A DNA stretch of 43,109 bases from Caldifarciminota bacterium (GTDB taxonomy: Bacteria; Hydrothermota; Tepidihabitantia; Tepidihabitantales; CAIPLT01), in NCBI GenBank assembly GCA_903865935.1, contig CAIPLT010000032.1:1-43109 (forward strand), read 5' to 3'. A program made the translations under genes and the position numbers. Shown here piece by piece: positions 1 to 6,909 of the stretch (positions are counted from its first letter, which is position 1; each line of letters starts with the position of its first letter). The notes under the pieces were generated by a model, which worked only from the letters and a program-made list of their open reading frames with translations, was not told the origin of the DNA and did no database searches.

Positions 1-150
1 AAAAGTCGGCACATTTGATGGACCGGTTGTGTCACTGTCAATCCAGCGGTAACCATAGGCATCTGGACCGCCTGCGCCATATGGTGTATATTGTGGTGCG
101 ACGATCGGCCCGTTAAGTGCCGTTAGTAATACTAATACAATTTGTATCAT
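1..150 (-). CDS. Secreted protein, N-terminal part (cut by window edge)
   Basis: The reading frame is open from an ATG at 148-150 to the window edge, giving 50 codons. A strong Shine-Dalgarno (GAGGAGG) lies just upstream. The first ~15 residues are hydrophobic and look like a short signal peptide. They are followed by a Gly/Pro-rich stretch containing GGPDAYGYRWIDSD. I associate this kind of motif with the N-termini of secreted, sorting-tail-bearing proteins in FCB and WOR-3-like genomes, but that is from memory. The rest of the protein lies outside the window, so no function can be given. It is the last minus-strand gene before xerC. Confidence 0.6.
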   Translation of the reverse strand, partial: MIQIVLVLLTALNGPIVAPQYTPYGAGGPDAYGYRWIDSDTTGPSNVPTF

Positions 151-284
151 TACTCCTCCTCTTCGCTTATTTTTTGCCGACACTATAAAGAATATAATGT
201 TAGCAAAGCGATACTTACCTTCATTCTATAAAAAACGTTATAGTTGTCAAGTATAATTTTACTCTGTGCTCCTTGCTTTAGGCC

Positions 285-1181
285 TCAAGATTCTTCGGCC
301 CTAGGATGAGCTTTGTCGTATATCTTTTTCAACCGCTCTACGGAAAGATGGGTATAAATTTGAGTTGCAGATAAAGAGCTGTGACCCAAAAGTTCTTGAA
401 CCGCTCTTAAGTCCGCGCCCCGCTCTAACAGGTGCGTGGCAAAAGAATGTCTTAATGTGTGCGGATTGGTATGACTTGCATCCGCAATTCTTGAGACCAG
501 TCGCTTAACAATCGTTTGCACTGACCGTGTGGTTAATCTTTTACCCTGTAGATTTAAGAATATCGCCGGATTGTCTTTATGCTTTCGCATTGCCAGATAT
601 TCTTTAACCGCTTTTTGAGCATAACTGCCCATTGGCACAATCCGTTCTTTTCCGCCTTTACCTTTGACTAAAATAACCTCGTTATGAAAATCTAAATCAT
701 CTATGTTCAGTCCGACTAACTCAGAAGCTCTAAGGCCCGAACCATATAACACTTCCATAATTGTCCGGTTTCTTAAAGAACTTTCATCCGTTCCCGAGAA
801 ATTCATTATTTTCTGGGTTTGATATTGAGTCAGAAAACCAGGCAACCGCTTTGTTATTTTGGGTGTTTTGACTGCACGAACCGGGTTAGTAGCAATGATT
901 TTCCGGCGATTGAGAAATTTATACAACGACTTAAGACTGGAAAGTTTACGGGCAACTGAACTTCTTTCGTATCCGTGGGTTAAGAGATATCCGACAAAAT
1001 CCCTGACACTGTCTTTTTTTACCATTGAAATATCCATCCGGTCTTTACGGTCGAGCAGATATTCTAAAAATTGGCCCAAATCAATCTGGTATGCCCTGAC
1101 GGTATGGCTGGAGAACCCTTTTTCCTGATGTAAATATGTGATAAACTGATTGACTCGCTCATCTGAAGGGTAAATTGGCAT
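285..1181 (-). CDS. xerC: Tyrosine recombinase XerC
   Basis: This is a full-length 298-residue site-specific tyrosine recombinase, expected to resolve chromosome dimers at dif with a XerD partner. Residues ~8-95 form the SAM-like core-binding domain. The catalytic set is visible: R151 (GSGLRASEL), K175 (KGKGGKER), H241 and R244 (HTLRHSFATH), H267 (LLGHSSL) and nucleophile Y276 (TQIYTH). The tail IYDKAHPRA is typical of XerC rather than XerD. No integrase-specific neighbours are present, so a housekeeping role is favoured. No Shine-Dalgarno is seen. A TTGACT / ATTATC promoter sits just 4 bases upstream of the ATG, divergent from the tRNA promoter. Confidence 0.93.
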   Translation of the reverse strand: MPIYPSDERVNQFITYLHQEKGFSSHTVRAYQIDLGQFLEYLLDRKDRMDISMVKKDSVRDFVGYLLTHGYERSSVARKLSSLKSLYKFLNRRKIIATNPVRAVKTPKITKRLPGFLTQYQTQKIMNFSGTDESSLRNRTIMEVLYGSGLRASELVGLNIDDLDFHNEVILVKGKGGKERIVPMGSYAQKAVKEYLAMRKHKDNPAIFLNLQGKRLTTRSVQTIVKRLVSRIADASHTNPHTLRHSFATHLLERGADLRAVQELLGHSSLSATQIYTHLSVERLKKIYDKAHPRAEES

Positions 1182-1185
1182 ACGA

Positions 1186-1214
1186 GATAATAATTCTAAT
1201 AACTATGAAGTCAA
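1186..1214 (-). promoter_or_regulatory. Candidate xerC promoter
   Basis: On the minus strand there is TTGACT (1209-1214), a 17-bp spacer and ATTATC (1186-1191), ending 4 bases before the xerC ATG. The -10 match is weak. Its -35 lies a few bases from the oppositely oriented -35 of the tRNA gene. Confidence 0.35.
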
Positions 1215-1220
1215 TACCTA

Positions 1221-1248
1221 TTGACAAGCTTATGAATTGTGTTAAAAT
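1221..1248 (+). promoter_or_regulatory. Promoter of tRNA-Gly
   Basis: TTGACA (1221-1226), a 16-bp spacer and TAAAAT (1243-1248). The predicted transcription start is near 1255, immediately before the tRNA at 1259. Confidence 0.7.
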
Positions 1249-1258
1249 CAAGCATTAT

Positions 1259-1331
1259 GCGGGCGTAGCTCACCTGGTAGAGCGCGAGCTTCCCAAGCTC
1301 GAGGTAGCGGGTTCGAGACCCGTCGCCCGCT
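1259..1331 (+). tRNA. tRNA-Gly (anticodon CCC)
   Basis: A complete cloverleaf can be drawn. The acceptor stem is GCGGGCG/CGCCCGC, the D-arm is GCTC...GAGC, and the anticodon stem is CGAGC/GCTCG around loop TTCCCAA (anticodon CCC, reading GGG). The T-arm is GCGGG-TTCGAGA-CCCGT. The discriminator is T at 1331 and no CCA is encoded. Confidence 0.96.
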
Positions 1332-1379
1332 TTTGAAAATCGCAAGTCTTAGAGTTTTTGGGAAAGGATATATTTGACT

Positions 1380-2183
1380 ATGAAAAAAATACTATTATTT
1401 AGTGTCTTGTTCTGTTTTATTCTATGTTATGGTGATTCAATAGATTTTAACAGCTGGACCGTAAAAATTGAAATCAAAGAGAGCAATGTTTCACTTGCAC
1501 AAATTTCCGACCAGGCCAGGATCATAATAAAAAACGCCTTATTTGATGCCAACCGAACTGTTGAAGATTATTTAGCAGAAAACAGCAAGATATCCAAGCA
1601 GTTTAGCCGGATTAATATAAATACCAGACAATCCGATTATCATTTTCTTTCTAATGGCTCGACCATCAATGATTATGAAATCCCGATAACCGGCCAAATC
1701 ATTAAAACGCTTATACCCGGTACCGGTGGCGGCATTCCCATTGCAACATTATGCTGTCCAACCTGTCATCAATTATGGCCCGAAAATTTAGCGGCACCAG
1801 CCGGCACCAAACTAATTCCTCTGGAAAATGAACTAACTCCTGAATACACCGGTGTTCTTATCGATGCCCGTGATATTACCTTAAATCCAACCTTATTTTT
1901 AAAAGTATTTACTGAAGAGGGTAAAGAAGCTTACGGTCTCAGTTTTGCTGATTCAATGTATGTCGTTAATCAGGGATTAGTAAGCTATGTCAACTCATTA
2001 GACCAGGCATTTAATAATGAACGGCTTGGGTTTAATCCTTTGCGCATCACCGCGTTAAAGAGTTCTGGCTTAAACAAGACCGACATTATCATATCTGACG
2101 CGTCAGCCAAGATGATGCATAGCTCCCAGTATAACCTGAAAAACTTAGAACAATGTAAGGTTGTTGTTTTAATCGGTGAGTAA
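1380..2183 (+). CDS. Secreted LPP20/FlgT-like protein
   Basis: A ~267-residue exported protein. The N-terminus MKKILLFSVLFCFILCYG is a clear signal peptide. The middle holds a CCPTCH cysteine cluster (near residue 125). The C-terminal half (TGVLIDARDITLNPTL, then NPLRITAL and DIIISDASA) resembles the conserved core of LPP20-type secreted proteins of unknown role; this assignment is from memory of the family. A TTG at 1374 lies 5 bases after AGGA (1365-1368) and would add two residues. The ATG at 1380 lies 11 bases after it and directly begins the signal peptide. It overlaps the next gene by 8 bases, so the two are probably cotranscribed. Confidence 0.6.
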   Translation: MKKILLFSVLFCFILCYGDSIDFNSWTVKIEIKESNVSLAQISDQARIIIKNALFDANRTVEDYLAENSKISKQFSRININTRQSDYHFLSNGSTINDYEIPITGQIIKTLIPGTGGGIPIATLCCPTCHQLWPENLAAPAGTKLIPLENELTPEYTGVLIDARDITLNPTLFLKVFTEEGKEAYGLSFADSMYVVNQGLVSYVNSLDQAFNNERLGFNPLRITALKSSGLNKTDIIISDASAKMMHSSQYNLKNLEQCKVVVLIGE

Positions 2184-2964
2184 CTTACTCCCCTTACAAA
2201 AAGGAATAATCTATGGTCCGGTCAATTCCAAACGGCTCGGACGCTCATTAGGTATCAATCTTTTCCCTGACACCAAAAAAATCTGCAGTTTTGACTGTGC
2301 GTATTGTCAATATGGCAGGACTTCTGACAAAACTTCCAAACCGAACCGCGCTGACCTACCAAAGGTCGATGAAGTAATCAATGCGGTTGAACAGGTGTTG
2401 AAAAGCTCGGTTGAATTTGACTACATAACATTTTCGGGCAATGGCGAGCCGATGGTTCATCCTGATTTTCCCGAAATCGTGCGTAAAATCAGCGAATTAA
2501 GAGATAAATACCGCCATGATGTTCCGCTGACTCTGTTGAGCAACTCATCTTGTTTAGCCAGTGATGTTGATATCGATACTTTATCGTTAATTGAGAACCG
2601 TATATTTAAGCTCGACTGCGCTGACCAGAAAAGTTTTATGATAATGAATGATGCAAGTTCTGATTTGAAAATAGCAGATATTATTGCTGGTCTTGAGAAA
2701 CTATCCGCAGTTCTGCCGATTACAATCCAGACCGTTTTTGTTGACGGTATAATCCAGAATTACCAAGGTGAAATATTTGACCAGTGGCTTAAGGCAATCA
2801 AAAGAATCAAACCGCAGAAGATTCAGGTTTATTCCACTGACCGACCGGTTGCAGTCGCTGGCATAAAAATGATAAGTAACGAAGAATTACACCGTCTTGC
2901 TAATTTAATTCAGGAACAAACCGGTATTCCTACCCGAGCTTACGAAGCTCAAAAGAAAAGATAA
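2176..2964 (+). CDS. Radical SAM protein, COG0731 family
   Basis: A 262-residue radical SAM enzyme. The N-terminal motif GPVNSKRLGRSLGINL followed by C37-x3-C41-x2-C44 (CSFDCAYC) is the iron-sulfur signature typical of COG0731 Fe-S oxidoreductases, the group related to TYW1-type wyosine enzymes. FSGNGEPMVHPDF near residue 95 is the GGE-like SAM-binding strand. The start is GTG at 2176, overlapping the preceding stop by 8 bases, which suggests translational coupling. The substrate is unknown. It lacks the flavodoxin-like domain of eukaryotic TYW1, and no tRNA-modification gene is adjacent apart from the tRNA itself. Confidence 0.85.
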   Translation: MSNLLPLQKGIIYGPVNSKRLGRSLGINLFPDTKKICSFDCAYCQYGRTSDKTSKPNRADLPKVDEVINAVEQVLKSSVEFDYITFSGNGEPMVHPDFPEIVRKISELRDKYRHDVPLTLLSNSSCLASDVDIDTLSLIENRIFKLDCADQKSFMIMNDASSDLKIADIIAGLEKLSAVLPITIQTVFVDGIIQNYQGEIFDQWLKAIKRIKPQKIQVYSTDRPVAVAGIKMISNEELHRLANLIQEQTGIPTRAYEAQKKR

Positions 2965-3013
2965 ATACCTCTAATAATTAAAAAGATAACTGTCCCATTA
3001 TCAATTCAAATGA

Positions 3014-4138
3014 TTAAAATTGATATGAAAGAGTAAATTTCCAGTTGGATGTGTCAAAATCGTAAATGTACTGGTCAGTTCCAATATCGACTGAAGCATT
3101 TTTATAGGTAATGCCGATACTATAAGTTAATCCGACTTTATAAATTTTACTACCACGGACTTTGCTATTAAAAAGATATTCAAAAATACTGACGTGATCA
3201 ACTCGGTCATTACAAAGAACAAGCAGTCCGCCCATATCATTAATTATGTCTTCAAAATAACCAAGCCTTAAATAAACTATATCGTGTACCGAGAATTCCG
3301 TACCGACACTTTTATATATATCTTTTAGTTCGTAATTCAGTTGTTCAAGAAATGTTAGGGAATTAGCGGGGTCGTAAAATATACCGACTAAGTTTTTAGT
3401 CAACTCTGCCGTTATAAGTGTTTTAGTTTTGTTTTTGGCCAATGGCCCATATTTTATCCCAAGCCGAGATTGAAATGGTAGAGGTTGACTTTCGCCGGAC
3501 CCCGGCGAGTTAGCTCTTGTTCCGAAATTTTGGATAGTAAAACCAACATTTAATCGCGAGACAGGTTTATACAGCAATCCAAAATCCACGGCAAAGCATG
3601 CGCCAGGACCACATGGTATATCATATCCGCAATCATTCTCCCACCAATAATTCCAAGTAGGATATCCTCGGAAATAAACCAGTTTAGCAGTTCCGCCAAC
3701 ACTTAAATTCTTTTTTATTTGGTTGCCATATGCCCCAACAACCGCAAACGCATAACTTCGGCGAACATCAATATAATTTCCATTAACATCGGTAAAATCG
3801 AAAGTTCCATCAGTATAATAAGGCAAGAATATACCAAAGCCTTGGTTATTCTTTAAAGGAGCACTATAACTTATGTTGAGATAATACATATCGGGATAGA
3901 AACCAGGAATGTATGGGTTATAAGTGGAAGCAACCATTTGCTTTTGTAGAAATGGCAAGCCGGCTGGATTGTAATATGCAGTATAAGCATCATCGGTAAT
4001 ACCAGTAAAACATCCAGCTAAACCAGTTGCACGGGCACTAGGCCAGAAATTTAAAAATTGTAGTGTTGGCCAATCGCGAGCAGAAGCGAAACTAAAAAGA
4101 ACAACTAGGGTACATAATATTATACCTCTTTGGCGCAT
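3014..4138 (-). CDS. PorV/PorQ-like outer-membrane barrel protein
   Basis: A 374-residue outer-membrane protein of the PorV/PorQ (UPF0164) type. A signal peptide (about residues 1-20) precedes the hallmark N-terminus SARATGLAGCFTGITDD and YYNPAGLPFL. The remainder is alternating hydrophobic/aromatic strands ending in an aromatic residue (KFTLSYQF), as expected for a beta barrel. Relatives take part in type IX (Por) secretion as PorV carrier proteins, and cargo-like sorting tails occur elsewhere in this window. That link is inferred. A GAAGGAT Shine-Dalgarno lies 8 bases before the ATG, with a promoter at 4160-4187. Confidence 0.82.
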   Translation of the reverse strand: MRQRGIILCTLVVLFSFASARDWPTLQFLNFWPSARATGLAGCFTGITDDAYTAYYNPAGLPFLQKQMVASTYNPYIPGFYPDMYYLNISYSAPLKNNQGFGIFLPYYTDGTFDFTDVNGNYIDVRRSYAFAVVGAYGNQIKKNLSVGGTAKLVYFRGYPTWNYWWENDCGYDIPCGPGACFAVDFGLLYKPVSRLNVGFTIQNFGTRANSPGSGESQPLPFQSRLGIKYGPLAKNKTKTLITAELTKNLVGIFYDPANSLTFLEQLNYELKDIYKSVGTEFSVHDIVYLRLGYFEDIINDMGGLLVLCNDRVDHVSIFEYLFNSKVRGSKIYKVGLTYSIGITYKNASVDIGTDQYIYDFDTSNWKFTLSYQF

Positions 4139-4159
4139 AAACGATTATCCTTCATATTG

Positions 4160-4187
4160 ATTTTATGGAAACCGCTGTGTTTGTCAA
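4160..4187 (-). promoter_or_regulatory. Promoter of PorV-like gene
   Basis: Minus strand: TTGACA (4182-4187), 16-bp spacer, TAAAAT (4160-4165). The short leader carries a GAAGGAT ribosome-binding site before the ATG at 4138. Confidence 0.65.
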
Positions 4188-4247
4188 TACAATAGAACAT
4201 AATCGGACCTGTTCTTTTTGAATCCAAAATTTCTAAGTCATAGCCCT

Positions 4248-4487
4248 GCTTGATCTAGCAGGTAACCTACCAGGTAATAGAGTAGGTAATCGAGTAGGTA
4301 GCTCAGTAGATAATCTGGTAGATGATCGGGTAAGTGAACTACTGGCTAATGGGTTAGGTGATATAGCAGGTGACCTGGTAGGCTAACCCCCAGGCTGTCT
4401 ACTAGACTGTCCCCTAGGTCACCTGGTAGGTTGCCCGATAGACGACCTACTGGATTACCGAGTAAGTAACATAGTAGGTCAAAGCCC
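4248..4487. repeat. Degenerate 12-bp tandem repeat, about 20 units
   Basis: Twenty consecutive 12-base units can be laid out without gaps from 4248. The consensus is AGGTNAYCNRGT. Over the 19 units from 4260, positions 1 and 2 (A, G) are kept in 17 units, positions 4 and 6 (T, A) in 15, and position 12 (T) in 14. The unit is close to its own reverse complement, so both strands look alike. Twelve is a multiple of three. Plus-strand frame GGT-AAT-CGA-GTA reads GNRV, GNRV, GSSV, DNLV, DDRV and so on, but is broken by a TAA at 4384-4386 and has no ATG, GTG or TTG start. The minus-strand frame reads GNLP-GDL-type peptides and also lacks a start. It fills most of the gap between the PorV-like and DUF4321 genes. 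Confidence 0.85.
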
Positions 4488-4557
4488 CACGAGACAATTC
4501 CAATATTCTAAGATTAAAAGATTGAAAGATTAAATTAGGAATTTCTAGATAGAACTA

Positions 4558-4815
4558 CTAAAATCTATTTAAGAGGATTAATGCTAAGATTACAAATAAA
4601 ACGGTCAGACCGGTTATTGCTAATGAGATTCCAAACGTCAGTGTCAGAAATCCTAAGTTTAAAGTGAACTGCGGAATCCCGAATTGGAGTACTTTAAAGA
4701 AAAGATTTGAAACCGGACCGGTCGGAAACACACCGGACAAAACATAAGACAATGCTGAACCAAGCACCGCGCTGACAACAATAATCAGAATTATTAATCC
4801 GATGCTTCGTCTCAT
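4558..4815 (-). CDS. Small membrane protein, DUF4321 family
   Basis: An 85-residue protein with two hydrophobic segments (about 5-27 and 58-82). They flank a conserved loop in which FGIPQFTLNLGFLTLTFG is the recognisable DUF4321 signature. The function is unknown. A TTGACA/TAATAT promoter ends 12 bases before the ATG. It follows the AmrS-like gene on the same strand with a 59-base gap and may be partly cotranscribed with it. Confidence 0.8.
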   Translation of the reverse strand: MRRSIGLIILIIVVSAVLGSALSYVLSGVFPTGPVSNLFFKVLQFGIPQFTLNLGFLTLTFGISLAITGLTVLFVILALILLNRF

Positions 4816-4827
4816 TTTGTGGTAATC

Positions 4828-4856
4828 ATATTAAGTTATAACTTCCTAAATGTCAA
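4828..4856 (-). promoter_or_regulatory. Promoter of DUF4321 gene
   Basis: Minus strand: TTGACA (4851-4856), 17-bp spacer, TAATAT (4828-4833), 12 bases before the ATG. The transcript would have a leader of about five bases. Confidence 0.55.
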
Positions 4857-4874
4857 CTGTTCTTTCATTCAAGC

Positions 4875-5876
4875 TCACTCTTTATCATATACTCCGTAAA
4901 TCTTATTTCCGCATTTATTGCAGATATTATTATCTTTAAGCCCGGTCACAATCGTGTTAAAGTAACCGCGGTTAACAATCATGTTGTGGCAATTCGGGCA
5001 ATAAGTGCTGTTATCATATCCGCCGATATTCCCAAAATAGACATAATCCAATTTTTCTTTGGCAATTTCTAGAGCCATTTTCAATGTTTCTTCTGATGTC
5101 AAGGGAATATCTACTTTGTAATAAGGAAAATACCGCGTGAAATGAAGCACCGTGTCTCTGCCCAGACTTGCGCAATAATCAACCAAACCCTGAATATCCT
5201 GTTTCGAATCATTCTTGGTCGGAATTACAAGATTGGTCAATTCAACATGGCAGGTTTTCTTAGTCGTCTCGATTGTATGTTTCACGCTCTTCAAATCACC
5301 CTTGATAAAATCCTTATAAAACTTCTCGCTGATTGATTTCAAGTCAATATTCAATGCATCAATCAAAGGTAAGAGTTCGTTTAAAGGTTCGGGATTAATC
5401 ATCCCATTGGTCACCAGCACATTTTTCAGACCTTCCTGCCGTGCGATTTTCATTACTTCCAGTAAATACTCAAACCAGATTAACGGCTCAGTAAAAGTGT
5501 AAGCGATGCCGATCGTCGGATACTTTAATGCGAGTTCTACTAATTCATCTGGTTTATAAAACTTGCTCTCTGCTTTCTCCTGAGAGATTTCCCAGTTCTG
5601 GCAGAATGGACATTGTAGATTACACCCATAAGTGGCAACTGAGAAGATTGGCGCGCCAGGGAAATAGTGATACAAAGGTTTCTTTTCAATCGGGTCCATT
5701 GCAATTGAAACTACTTCGCCATAATTTATCGCATATAACTTGCCTTTGATATTCTTCCTGCCCAAGCAAATACCGACCTTATCTTCAGCAATAACGCAAT
5801 AATTCGGACAAATCTCACACTTCAGCAATTCTTTTCCCGCCTTGGTTATCTGTTTATAATATCTTGCTTCTTTCAT
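4875..5876 (-). CDS. amrS: AmmeMemoRadiSam-type radical SAM enzyme (AmrS-like)
   Basis: A 333-residue radical SAM protein related to pyruvate formate-lyase activating enzymes. Residues 20-37 carry a cysteine cluster (CEICPNYC...C). C85, C89 and C92 (GCNLQCPFCQNW) bind the 4Fe-4S cluster. IEKKPLYHYFPG just upstream is diagnostic of the AmrS group. The C-terminus adds a zinc-ribbon-like pair of CxxC motifs (CPNC and CNKC, about residues 294-325). The partner Memo and AMMECR1 genes are not in the window and the substrate is unknown. It overlaps apbE by 4 bases, so the two form an operon. The link to flavinylation is only by position. Confidence 0.85.
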   Translation of the reverse strand: MKEARYYKQITKAGKELLKCEICPNYCVIAEDKVGICLGRKNIKGKLYAINYGEVVSIAMDPIEKKPLYHYFPGAPIFSVATYGCNLQCPFCQNWEISQEKAESKFYKPDELVELALKYPTIGIAYTFTEPLIWFEYLLEVMKIARQEGLKNVLVTNGMINPEPLNELLPLIDALNIDLKSISEKFYKDFIKGDLKSVKHTIETTKKTCHVELTNLVIPTKNDSKQDIQGLVDYCASLGRDTVLHFTRYFPYYKVDIPLTSEETLKMALEIAKEKLDYVYFGNIGGYDNSTYCPNCHNMIVNRGYFNTIVTGLKDNNICNKCGNKIYGVYDKE

Positions 5877-6811
5877 TTCACTTCTATCATTTTTCCATTA
5901 TTTGTTATTAAGATACCTTGATATCCTAACTTACGAATTAGTTTTTGTCCATCCTCAAGACCTAAAACAAACACCGCAGTCGCATATGCATCCGCATCAA
6001 CGCATTTATTGGCAATAATTGTCACGCTGGAAAGAGCGATCGCGCTATCGCTAATCGGTTGTCCGGTTTTTGGGTTAATAATATGGGTATATTTCCTATT
6101 ATCCTTTTCAATAAACTTTTCATAATTTCCCGATGTCGTAATTGCCTGATTTTTCAATACAAAAGTCTTAACCAAACCTTTGCCGGCTGGATTCTTGACA
6201 CCAATTTTATATGTATTGTCTCCGAAGACCGCAATATCCCCTCCCGCATCAATAAGACCAGATTTAACCCCTTCTGATTTTAAAACATCAACCGCTTTGT
6301 CAATTGCATAGCCAACTGCAATTCCGCCCAAATCAATTGCCATGCCTTGTTTTAGAAATATCGAATCATCTTTAATTAGAATTTTCTTATATCCGATAAT
6401 ATCTTCTAATTTTTGATTTTCAATCTTTGATATTTGATTTGTATCATAGAATCCCCATGTTTTCATTGCCGGACCAATTGTAATATCAAAAGCGCCATTA
6501 GATTTATCCGAAACATCAATTGATTTGACTATCAATGTCTTTAAATCCGACGACATTTTACCTGCTTTATTCTTGTTTATCTGTGATAATTCGCTTTTAG
6601 GATTAAAAACCGATGCGATTGAATCGATATGTTTCAATGTTTGCATCGCTTTATCAACCGATTGTCGTACTTTTATTGAATCATCTGCTACAATTTTTAT
6701 CCTGATATAACTTCCAAAGATAAAATCGTCGTATTCATAAGTTATTTGTTTGGATTTTGTGCAGGATAATCCGAGGCAGATAATAGCGATAAATAATAAC
6801 TTGAACTTCAT
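5873..6811 (-). CDS. apbE: FAD:protein FMN transferase ApbE (lipoprotein)
   Basis: A 312-residue ApbE that covalently attaches FMN to threonine residues of exported or membrane redox proteins. The N-terminus has a lipobox ending at C17 (LGLSC), so it should be membrane-anchored outside the cytoplasm. Family motifs are present in order: FGSYIRIKI, FDITIGPAMKTWGF, IDLGGIAVGYAID, GLIDAGGDI, THIINPKTGQPI and the metal/FAD-binding DADAYATAVFVLG. No Rnf or Nqr target is in the window. Its promoter ends only 6 bases before the ATG and no Shine-Dalgarno is seen. A terminator upstream separates it from the efflux operon. Confidence 0.93.
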   Translation of the reverse strand: MKFKLLFIAIICLGLSCTKSKQITYEYDDFIFGSYIRIKIVADDSIKVRQSVDKAMQTLKHIDSIASVFNPKSELSQINKNKAGKMSSDLKTLIVKSIDVSDKSNGAFDITIGPAMKTWGFYDTNQISKIENQKLEDIIGYKKILIKDDSIFLKQGMAIDLGGIAVGYAIDKAVDVLKSEGVKSGLIDAGGDIAVFGDNTYKIGVKNPAGKGLVKTFVLKNQAITTSGNYEKFIEKDNRKYTHIINPKTGQPISDSAIALSSVTIIANKCVDADAYATAVFVLGLEDGQKLIRKLGYQGILITNNGKMIEVK

Positions 6812-6817
6812 TAAACT

Positions 6818-6846
6818 ATCCTAATTGTAAAAAATATTAATGTCAA
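6818..6846 (-). promoter_or_regulatory. Leaderless-type promoter of apbE
   Basis: Minus strand: TTGACA (6841-6846), 17-bp spacer, TAGGAT (6818-6823), then 6 bases to the ATG. Transcription would begin at about the first base of the start codon. Confidence 0.6.
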
Positions 6847-6852
6847 CAATGC

Positions 6853-6893
6853 CAAAATAAAAGCGGAGCGAATATATAATTCTTCGCTCCGCT
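6853..6893 (-). terminator. Terminator of the efflux operon
   Basis: A perfect 11-bp stem AGCGGAGCGAA/TTCGCTCCGCT (6862-6872 and 6883-6893) with a 10-base loop. On the minus strand it is followed by TTTATTTT. It lies directly after the RND gene stop. Confidence 0.85.
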
Positions 6894-6909
6894 CAAGTTT
6901 AAGTATTTT

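Noticed and set aside
285-1181. xerC as a mobile-element integrase
   Set aside because: The C-terminal pattern and catalytic set fit housekeeping XerC, and no attachment-site duplication or phage genes flank it. The nearby tRNA-Gly shows no partial 3' copy that I could see.
4248-4487. CRISPR array
   Set aside because: Units are 12 bp, directly abutting and degenerate. There are no spacers, no 25-40 bp identical repeats and no cas genes.
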